From positions 1 to 6,270 of the forward strand of contig JAHFEC010000073.1 in NCBI GenBank assembly GCA_023248665.1: 6,270 nt of DNA, in the 5' to 3' direction. A model generated the notes under the pieces. It was not told the DNA's origin. It saw nothing but the letters and a program-made list of their open reading frames with translations, and made no database searches. The DNA is from Microcaldota archaeon (lineage in GTDB: Archaea; Micrarchaeota; Micrarchaeia; Anstonellales; Anstonellaceae). A program made the position numbers and the translations under genes. This document shows positions 1 through 5,121 of this stretch, in pieces (within the stretch, counting starts at the first letter, position 1; the number at the start of each line of letters is the position of its first letter).

Positions 1-2
1 CC

Positions 3-545
3 AATAGCTACGACCTCCAATACGGCCAATACGGGGGCGTCAGCATCCGCATATCGAAGACCAACCCCCTCACGGGCGTCAACCGTCATTCGGACGTGTT
101 TTTCGGCGCCGACCTCTCCAAAAGCCCGATTCTCCCCGACTGGGATATCGCCTTTTTCAAACAAGCCAATGAGCCGCTGCTCGCTTACACAAACCTGAAT
201 CTCAATTCCACCATCCCGCTGGGCTCCTATTTTGCGGTTTATCTGCAAGAGGGGACGGAGATGCAGTACGACGCCAAACAAATCGCCTCCAACAAGATTT
301 TCTTTATCCCCCGGTTCCAGATCAATTTCGACGAAGGGGGGAAGAGCCGCCTGATACTGGGCGGCCGGACGGCATACGATCTGGGCGTGAAAGCGCCCCA
401 GTACAGCGCAGAGGCCAACCTGTTCGTCGCAAAACCGATTTCATTCGTCGAGCTCCTCACCATCGGCGGCCAATTGGAATATATCCAGCAGAACTGGCCG
501 AATCAGGTCACCGGCCAGGTTAAACTCGGAATCACGTTTAAGTAA
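3..545 (+). CDS. C-terminal part of a beta-strand-rich, possibly barrel-like protein (5' end outside window)
   Basis: The frame is open from the first complete codon at position 3 to the TAA at 543-545, giving about 180 visible residues; the true start lies left of the window. A GTG at 96 is in frame, but coding sequence continues upstream of it, so it is probably an internal valine. I do not recognise a family. The visible part has almost no cysteine. It consists of alternating polar and hydrophobic stretches separated by turns rich in G, N and D, for example SRLILGGRTAYDLGVK and the last strand GQVKLGITFK. This pattern resembles an amphipathic beta-barrel or beta-sandwich, and the protein ends directly on a strand, as many membrane barrels do. 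This is inference from pattern only. The gene sits 20 bp upstream of a large predicted surface protein in the same orientation, so co-transcription and a cell-envelope role are plausible. An ordinary secreted beta-sandwich is an equally good alternative. Confidence 0.72.
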   Translation, partial: NSYDLQYGQYGGVSIRISKTNPLTGVNRHSDVFFGADLSKSPILPDWDIAFFKQANEPLLAYTNLNLNSTIPLGSYFAVYLQEGTEMQYDAKQIASNKIFFIPRFQINFDEGGKSRLILGGRTAYDLGVKAPQYSAEANLFVAKPISFVELLTIGGQLEYIQQNWPNQVTGQVKLGITFK

Positions 546-550
546 TGCGA

Positions 551-556
551 GGGTGA
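551..556 (+). promoter_or_regulatory. Shine-Dalgarno site of the 895-aa surface protein
   Basis: The sequence GGGTGA lies 9 nt before the ATG at 566. It matches the archaeal GGTGA consensus that pairs with the 3' end of 16S rRNA. It lies within the 20-bp gap after the preceding stop codon and supports both the start at 566 and translation of an internal operon gene. The in-frame TAG at 560-562 excludes any longer N-terminus. Confidence 0.7.
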
Positions 557-565
557 ATATAGCTT

Positions 566-3253
566 ATGGCCAACCGCGCAGATTACCGGGATTTGGACTC
601 CGGGCTTAGTCGATTTGGACTGTACTTTGCATTCACATTAGCGCTCATCGGCAGCCTGCTGTGGGCTTCCCAAACCACGCAAAATCCGTTCCCGCTCTCA
701 ATTCCCCATCCGGCCCCGGCATATTACATCGGCGCGACCCTCAACCTAAAAACCACAGCAACGCTCGCAAGCACCAGCGGCCCTATTCTGCTTCCCAAGC
801 CAGTGAATCCGGCAGATTTGCCGGCCGAGGTGTGGGCTTGTCCGAACACCGTATTCGCCATCCAATCTCAGGACCAGTCTGACTGGAATCCGGGTGCCAC
901 TCATTCCGAATACCCGCTTCCCCCGCCGCCAGATCTGAACCACCGGCTCTGTCCGCGCGTGCTATACAACCTGGGCGGGACGTGCTTTGATCCCAATCCT
1001 TGGCCTTCGCCCACCGCCCGCGCGCCGGTTTCCTGGAAAGACCAGGCCAGCGCGAACCAGATTTTCTCCCCGTATTTGTACGTTCTGGCACAAGGCCTTG
1101 GCAGCGCGATCTATCCTTTGGCATCAGTCAATGCGAATGCCAATGCGGATTATATCATAGATAACTTAGGGACCACGTATCCCAGCCAGAAGGCCGAGAG
1201 CGGCATCAATGCCTTTGGCCAAGCATCCGCTTCTCTTGACGGCAACCTGCTCTCGTCCCAGTCGCTGGACAGCGGCCTGACCAAGAGCTGGTCGGTTACG
1301 CCGGCATCGGTCGGAGCGCACACCGTTTCGGTCAGGACCCAGGCCGGAACGCTGACCGGCGTGGTGCATCTGCTGCCGGACATGAGCGATGCGACCAAGA
1401 ACATCAAGAATTTGTATCACCAGACCTCTCCGGCAACGTTCGCCTCCACGCCCATCAATTACGTCATCCATGTGGTGGACACCACGGACTGCCAAGGGGC
1501 GATCGAGGGCATCACGCCAAATCCCATCACCATCGACCCGAACGGACAGGCCGTGGTGAGCGTGACGGTGCACAACACAAGAAATGACATGCCAGTCACG
1601 CCGACGGGAGTGTCGGCCTCGAACAACTGGCAGGCCGCCCCGGCCGGAGGCAGCGACGGATTCAACCAGCCCATCCTGCCGGACCAGAACAGCATCCTTA
1701 AAGTCCGCCTCACCGCCCCGAACCCGGCGACGGGCCCGGTGGTGATCACCATCCACTTCGACGATCCGTGCGGGCCGAGAGAATGCGACGCCCGCGTCAA
1801 CCTCAATGTCACGCCGCCTACACCAGCAGTCAACTGCTCGGCCGGAAACTGGGCATCCGGGATGGTGTGCCGGGACGACTGCAACCTCACGCGCCCAACC
1901 TTCGCCTGCAATGTTAGCACCTGCACCTGCTACGACACCGCCCCGAAGAATGCCAGCTGCGCGGCGGGCAATTGGACGACAGGGATGGTGTGCCAGGACG
2001 ACTGCGCCCGTCGCATCGGGCCTCAGATGTATTGCGACGCGGCCAGCTGCACATGCTACAACGGCACCCTGCCGACCGCCAATTGCTCGGCCGGAAACCG
2101 GGCGCAGAACCAGTACTGCCTCAATGATTGCTTCAGGATCGGGCCCAACATGGCCTGCAATGCCCAGACCTGCACGTGCTATGACCTCGGCAATTACTCC
2201 TGCACAATCACCACAGACAGCCAGACCACGCCCAAGAACATCGTCAAGCAGGGCGAGAATCTGCTCATGAGTGCATATTGCACCAACAACAGCCGGATCA
2301 TCGCCTGTCCTCCCTTGACGTGGATTGACAGCTTCGACCGGGCGGACATCCGCGAGGCGTCGGCCGATGCGGGCCGGTGCCCGGGGTTGGCGAACCTGCT
2401 GTCCACCAGCGCCGGCCCGAGCCCGGTCCAGGCGCGCCTGTTCACATTTGATTCGGGCTCGGCCTGCGCCACGCCGGTGCCGCAGAGCGGGGATGTGCTG
2501 GTGAGGGGCTTCATCAACGGCTCGCTCATCAAATGCTCGGTGTCGGGATCGAACAACGGCCGGAACATCACTATCAAGCCGAACGCGTCAAGCTGCCCGG
2601 TGCTCTGCAATTTGGATTACAACAACAGCCTCGACGCCGGACCCCTTTATGCGCACGACATCCCCATCAAGGCGGCCTGCGAGGACATGATTTCGCAGAC
2701 AAACTACTGCCCCCGCTTGAGCTGGAGTTCGGATGCCGGCGACATGATACCGGCCAGCACGGCGCCCGGCAGCTCCCCGCGCTATTCCACATTGAGAGCC
2801 GCCAACATGGCCGGCACTTATGTGCGGGCCACTTATACCGACCTGTTCGGGAATACGTGCGGGTGCAATTTGACGCTCAATGCATCAAAGCCAAACCTCA
2901 AGTGCCGCATCGACACGCCCGGCGAGGCCCCGAAGCTGGGCGACAGCGTCACCGTACAGGTGCACACCTACAATGACGGGCGGGGGGATGCGAACTTCAG
3001 CACGTATACGGAGTTCAATGCGTCGGACAGCCGCTATGCGGCGGCCAACAACCCCGCGCTGGTGCCCCGGATCCTGAGAGGCGGCACCGAGCAGGTGGAC
3101 ACATACACGTATACGTGCACGAACTTGGGGCTGGTGCCGCTGAGCGCGAAGGCGGATTACTCCAATATGCAGCCCGAGAGCAGCGAACAGGACAACGTGT
3201 GCTTGGGCAGCATCAACTGCGGCGGCGTGCGGGTCTGCTCGGATTACATATAG
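566..3253 (+). CDS. Large Cys-rich, sequon-rich surface protein with Ig/CARDB-like domains
   Basis: The product has 895 residues and no recognised orthologue. Residues 17-33 form a hydrophobic segment after a short polar N-terminus, so the protein is either secreted by signal peptide or anchored by its N-terminus; I see no C-terminal membrane segment. Residues 34-300 contain Pro-rich and Ser/Thr/Ala-rich stretches without a clear fold. Residues about 309-416 look like an Ig/NEW3-type beta-sandwich (ITIDPNGQAVVSVTVHN). Residues 424-539 are three tandem six-Cys modules. Residues 546-590 and 681-725 share the pattern C, about 25 residues, C, about 9 residues, then CPxLxW. Residues 776-879 resemble CARDB: KLGDSVTVQVHTYNDG, then an RGGTEQV strand and ESSEQDN at the end, matching the family's usual E-N-N ending. 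There are 35 cysteines from residue 424 onward. All 18 N-x-S/T sequons lie at or after N414. This fits an extracellular, disulfide-stabilised and N-glycosylated adhesin or envelope protein; the actual ligand or role is unknown. The gene follows a beta-rich protein gene by 20 bp. Confidence 0.85.
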   Translation: MANRADYRDLDSGLSRFGLYFAFTLALIGSLLWASQTTQNPFPLSIPHPAPAYYIGATLNLKTTATLASTSGPILLPKPVNPADLPAEVWACPNTVFAIQSQDQSDWNPGATHSEYPLPPPPDLNHRLCPRVLYNLGGTCFDPNPWPSPTARAPVSWKDQASANQIFSPYLYVLAQGLGSAIYPLASVNANANADYIIDNLGTTYPSQKAESGINAFGQASASLDGNLLSSQSLDSGLTKSWSVTPASVGAHTVSVRTQAGTLTGVVHLLPDMSDATKNIKNLYHQTSPATFASTPINYVIHVVDTTDCQGAIEGITPNPITIDPNGQAVVSVTVHNTRNDMPVTPTGVSASNNWQAAPAGGSDGFNQPILPDQNSILKVRLTAPNPATGPVVITIHFDDPCGPRECDARVNLNVTPPTPAVNCSAGNWASGMVCRDDCNLTRPTFACNVSTCTCYDTAPKNASCAAGNWTTGMVCQDDCARRIGPQMYCDAASCTCYNGTLPTANCSAGNRAQNQYCLNDCFRIGPNMACNAQTCTCYDLGNYSCTITTDSQTTPKNIVKQGENLLMSAYCTNNSRIIACPPLTWIDSFDRADIREASADAGRCPGLANLLSTSAGPSPVQARLFTFDSGSACATPVPQSGDVLVRGFINGSLIKCSVSGSNNGRNITIKPNASSCPVLCNLDYNNSLDAGPLYAHDIPIKAACEDMISQTNYCPRLSWSSDAGDMIPASTAPGSSPRYSTLRAANMAGTYVRATYTDLFGNTCGCNLTLNASKPNLKCRIDTPGEAPKLGDSVTVQVHTYNDGRGDANFSTYTEFNASDSRYAAANNPALVPRILRGGTEQVDTYTYTCTNLGLVPLSAKADYSNMQPESSEQDNVCLGSINCGGVRVCSDYI
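1835..2182 (+). repeat. Three tandem six-cysteine protein modules inside the surface protein
   Basis: Three copies encode residues 424-456, 465-498 and 507-539, with a period of 41-42 residues. The cysteine spacing is C-x10-C-x3-C-x8/9-C-x4-C-x-C, always followed by Tyr (TCTCY in all three). Copies 1 and 3 both begin NCSAGN. Copies 1 and 2 share GMVC followed by DDC. Copies 2 and 3 share the RIGP segment. At the DNA level the starts of copies 1 and 3 (around 1832 and 2081) are nearly identical over about 20 nt, which indicates duplication. The even, conserved Cys count suggests three intramodule disulfides, although metal binding is not excluded. I cannot assign it to a named family. Confidence 0.85.
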
Positions 3254-3314
3254 GGAAAGAAAAACAAGCGAGGGAGCCCGAAAAAACGCCATAAAAGATG
3301 CGCGAAAAAATACA

Positions 3315-3365
3315 GGGCGCGGGCGGCCGCGCCCGGACCCGAACCGATTTTGTCCTGTGTTTTTT
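3315..3365 (+). terminator. GC hairpin plus T-runs after the surface protein gene
   Basis: An 8-bp perfect stem is formed by GGGCGCGG (3315-3322) and CCGCGCCC (3327-3334) around a GCGG tetraloop. It is followed by TTTT at 3348-3351 and TTTTTT at 3360-3365, within a pyrimidine-rich stretch to about 3385. Archaeal termination depends mainly on the T-runs, so the hairpin may instead protect the 3' end. It lies about 60 bp after the stop at 3253 and before the next promoter, as expected for a transcription-unit boundary. Confidence 0.55.
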
Positions 3366-3425
3366 CCTTCTTCGCTTCCCTTCCTGATTCGGGGCCCTCA
3401 TTCTGGGTTTTTTGCCATTTTTGGC

Positions 3426-3444
3426 GACACGAACTATTTTTAAG
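3426..3444 (+). promoter_or_regulatory. BRE/TATA promoter of the coiled-coil/PH/rpoK operon
   Basis: A TATA-like element, TATTTTTAA, lies at 3435-3443 and is preceded by a purine-containing BRE-like stretch (ACACGAA, 3427-3433). It stands out in a GC-rich context. The box centre at about 3439 is 27 bp before the ATG at 3466, the usual archaeal distance from TATA to transcription start. This predicts that transcription begins at or next to that ATG, giving a leaderless mRNA. The rest of the 212-bp gap between genes holds only the terminator described separately. Confidence 0.6.
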
Positions 3445-3465
3445 CGCGGATGAGTGGGAAATGGC

Positions 3466-4122
3466 ATGAAGCTCCCCGCGCTCCCGTTCTCCAAACCGGC
3501 CGGCGCCCGGAATGCGTCCGGGGCCTTGCTGTCCGGAGAGGAGGACGAGCTTTCCGCCCTGCGCAAGAAGAACACGGAGTTGCAGCTGCAGCTGGAGCTG
3601 CACCATCTGGTCATCGAGCGGTACCGCAAATTCATCGAGGATGGCGAATCCAAGTCCATCGCCGAGCTGCGCTCGCTGGTGCGGCCGGCGGATTCGGCCA
3701 TCGTGGAGATGAAGATCCTCATCTCCGACCAGTTCCGCCCGTACGTGTACGAGCAGAATTTCCTGCACGCCGTCCAGAAGGCGCTGGACACGATCTTCGC
3801 CTACCGGAAAGTGAGCATGCCGGTGAGCTTCTGGACGTCGTTTGGCGACATCACGAGGCTGCACGCCGGCGAGGACATCGACAAGGCGCTGCTCTTGTGC
3901 TCCCTTTTGCGCGCGCTCGGCTCGGACAGCGCGCACGTGCTTATCGGCAAGGAGAAGAACGCATGGGTGGCGTTCGACTTCGGGGAAAAGCACTACGTAG
4001 TCGACATCGCGAACCGCACCATGAGCGCTTACCCCCTCGGCGACGACGCCATCCGCGCCTTCATGCATGCGGTGCAGTATTCGTTCAATGACAAGGAATA
4101 CCAGGATTTCTCGGAGCCGTGA
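3466..4122 (+). CDS. Coiled-coil protein with a degenerate transglutaminase-like domain
   Basis: The product has 218 residues from ATG 3466. I chose this start because it falls on the transcription start predicted from the TATA box at 3435-3443. An in-frame GTG at 3454 would add four residues but has no spaced ribosome binding site. Residues about 25-60 are a charged, heptad-like helix rich in E, K, L and Q, probably a coiled coil. Residues about 115-185 match the transglutaminase-like core (family pattern G-x-C-x-D-K-A-x-L-L ... H-A-W-V ... D): GEDIDKALLLCSLLRALG at 135-152, NAWVAF at 165-170 and YVVDIA at 177-182. The position of the catalytic Cys appears to be Asp137 and that of the His Asn165; only the Asp (D180) remains. 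This suggests a non-catalytic scaffold or binding role, which is inference. No signal peptide or membrane segment is visible. The stop codon overlaps the start of the next gene, a membrane protein, so the two are probably coupled and may act together at the membrane. Confidence 0.8.
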   Translation: MKLPALPFSKPAGARNASGALLSGEEDELSALRKKNTELQLQLELHHLVIERYRKFIEDGESKSIAELRSLVRPADSAIVEMKILISDQFRPYVYEQNFLHAVQKALDTIFAYRKVSMPVSFWTSFGDITRLHAGEDIDKALLLCSLLRALGSDSAHVLIGKEKNAWVAFDFGEKHYVVDIANRTMSAYPLGDDAIRAFMHAVQYSFNDKEYQDFSEP

Positions 4123-4838
4123 TCCATATGGCAAGCGACCATCAAGACCGGGCGGACGATGAGCGGGTTCGGCGCGAGGCTCCGCGCCACCTCGATGCGA
4201 AGGTCAAGCTGGTGTGGCTCCTGCCCTCGATCGCGGCGCTCGGGGCGATCTGGCTGATTGTGAATCTCGTAGTCCTGATCGCCCAGCCCGATTCGGTCGT
4301 GCTCGGGCTGCACGGCTGGGGCTTCACGGCCGCCTTCACCGTTTTCCTGTTCGGAGTGGTCGGAGGGACCATCTATTTGTACAACCATCTGGAGTACGTC
4401 TCATTCACATATGAGATGGCCGAGAAGGAGATTATCATCCGTCGGGGGGTGTTCACGCGCGAGACGACGGTGATCCCGTACGCGCGCATCCAGAACATCA
4501 ACACCGAACGCTCGGTGGTCGAGCGCCTCATCGGCCTCGCGTCGCTGTTCATCGACACGGCCGGGACCAATATCAAGGGCTCGGAGGCCCACCTGCCCGG
4601 CGTGTCGCACAAGGACGACCTCATCCGCGAGCTCATGGACCATGCCGAGAAGGCCAAACGGGCGCTCGAAAAGGAGATGAACGGCAGGGAGGCGGAAAAA
4701 GACACCCGTTCGGAGAAGGCGCTGCTGGCCGATATCCTTAAAGAACTTGTCGAACTAAACCATAGTATACAACAATCCCCTAAAGGGGGGTCGGGCCGGC
4801 AATTCCCGCCCTTGCCGCACAATGAGAAGCGCCTCTGA
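4119..4838 (+). CDS. Two-TM membrane protein with bacterial-type PH domain (bPH2/YdbS-like)
   Basis: The product has 239 residues. A polar N-terminus of about 30 residues is followed by two membrane helices (about 31-54 and 67-88) and then a bPH2-like domain at about 91-175. The domain shows the family's usual order: a YEM-x5-IIIRRG strand pair, then VIPYARIQNINTERSVVERL at 118-137, SLFIDTAGT and a final LPGVSHKDDLIREL helix. Such proteins place a PH-like fold on the membrane face; no substrate or enzyme activity is established for this group. The C-terminus (176-239) is a charged helix, then an LLADILKELVELNHSIQ helix and a Pro/Gly tail. The start is GTG 4119, overlapping the upstream stop by 4 bp (GTGA), a typical coupling arrangement. 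ATG 4128, three codons later, is a real alternative, with GGAG at 4113-4116. The gene lies between a transglutaminase-like protein gene and rpoK. An AT-rich stretch with unusual codons at about 4738-4785 encodes the last helix. Confidence 0.85.
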   Translation: MIHMASDHQDRADDERVRREAPRHLDAKVKLVWLLPSIAALGAIWLIVNLVVLIAQPDSVVLGLHGWGFTAAFTVFLFGVVGGTIYLYNHLEYVSFTYEMAEKEIIIRRGVFTRETTVIPYARIQNINTERSVVERLIGLASLFIDTAGTNIKGSEAHLPGVSHKDDLIRELMDHAEKAKRALEKEMNGREAEKDTRSEKALLADILKELVELNHSIQQSPKGGSGRQFPPLPHNEKRL

Positions 4839-4857
4839 TGATGCGCGAACATAGGAT

Positions 4858-4862
4858 GGTGA
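4858..4862 (+). promoter_or_regulatory. Shine-Dalgarno site of rpoK
   Basis: GGTGA lies 4 nt before the ATG at 4867, inside the 28-bp gap after the PH-domain gene. It fixes the start of this very short gene and indicates translation from within a polycistronic mRNA. Confidence 0.7.
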
Positions 4863-4866
4863 AGAT

Positions 4867-5043
4867 ATGACGGCTGTTCCGTTCCTCAACAAATACGAGC
4901 GCGCGCGCATCATCGGCGCGCGGGCCCTGCAACTGGCTTTCGGCGCCCCGCCGCTCCTCGAGGTGAAAGGGGAGAATTCGGCCATGAGCGTCGCCTTGCG
5001 CGAGCTGGAGATGGGCATCATCCCGCTCGTCGTCATGCGCTAA
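4867..5043 (+). CDS. rpoK: DNA-directed RNA polymerase subunit K (archaeal Rpb6/omega homologue)
   Basis: The product has 58 residues and is easily missed because of its length. It carries the family signature: FLNKYERARIIGARALQLAF at residues 6-25 matches the highly conserved T/N-KYE-x-ARIIGARALQ block, followed by the GAP-x-L-x-EV strand. The C-terminal half, MSVALRELEMGIIPLVVMR, matches the A-x-x-EL-x-x-G-x-IP-x-x-x-R end of archaeal RpoK. The length is usual for archaeal RpoK, which lacks the long acidic N-terminus of eukaryotic Rpb6. The subunit clamps the largest RNA polymerase subunit and helps assembly of the core enzyme in the cytoplasm. The start is ATG 4867 with GGTGA at 4858-4862. 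The gene is last in a likely operon with two envelope-type proteins, not with ribosomal proteins or rpoN as is common. Mevalonate kinase follows in convergent orientation. Confidence 0.95.
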   Translation: MTAVPFLNKYERARIIGARALQLAFGAPPLLEVKGENSAMSVALRELEMGIIPLVVMR

Positions 5044-5078
5044 AGAAGAATAAATGGATGGGAAGAAAGAAAATCGTC

Positions 5079-5103
5079 TTTTATTTCGCGCGATGTCCAT
5101 CGC
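5079..5103. terminator. Shared convergent terminator region between rpoK and mevalonate kinase
   Basis: The 78-bp spacer between the two stop codons holds CTTTTATTTC (5079-5088), a T-rich tract for rpoK transcripts. It also holds a perfect 6-bp inverted repeat, GCGATG and CATCGC, with a 2-nt gap (5090-5103). Read on the minus strand, this hairpin is followed by T-rich sequence (TTTTC and TTTCTTTCTTC, the complement of the A-rich stretch at about 5061-5074), which suits mevalonate kinase transcripts. The assignment rests on pattern alone. Confidence 0.45.
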
Positions 5104-5121
5104 CTGCGTGATTCTTTATCT

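Noticed and set aside
96..545. GTG at 96 as the start of the first gene
   Set aside because: The frame continues open to the left edge with similar composition, and there is no ribosome binding site before 96.
1166..1756. Minus-strand open frame (196 codons) opposite the surface protein
   Set aside because: It is rich in Arg, His, Gly and Val, as expected from reverse translation of Thr/Pro/Ala-rich coding sequence; no start signal and no domain.
1835..2182. CRISPR-like array
   Set aside because: The periodicity is in translated cysteine codons of one open frame with diverged DNA, without identical direct repeats or unique spacers.
3254..3465. Possible small RNA or tRNA in the intergenic gap
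   Set aside because: Only a single hairpin with T-runs and a TATA-like box are visible; no cloverleaf or second conserved stem was found.
3244..4134. Minus-strand open frame of 296 codons
   Set aside because: It lies opposite the transglutaminase-like gene, runs through the terminator/promoter gap, and has no family features or start signals.
4867..5043. Reading the 58-codon gene as bacterial omega (RpoZ)
   Set aside because: The KYERARIIGARALQ block and IP-x4-R ending are of the archaeal RpoK type, and bacterial omega is usually longer.
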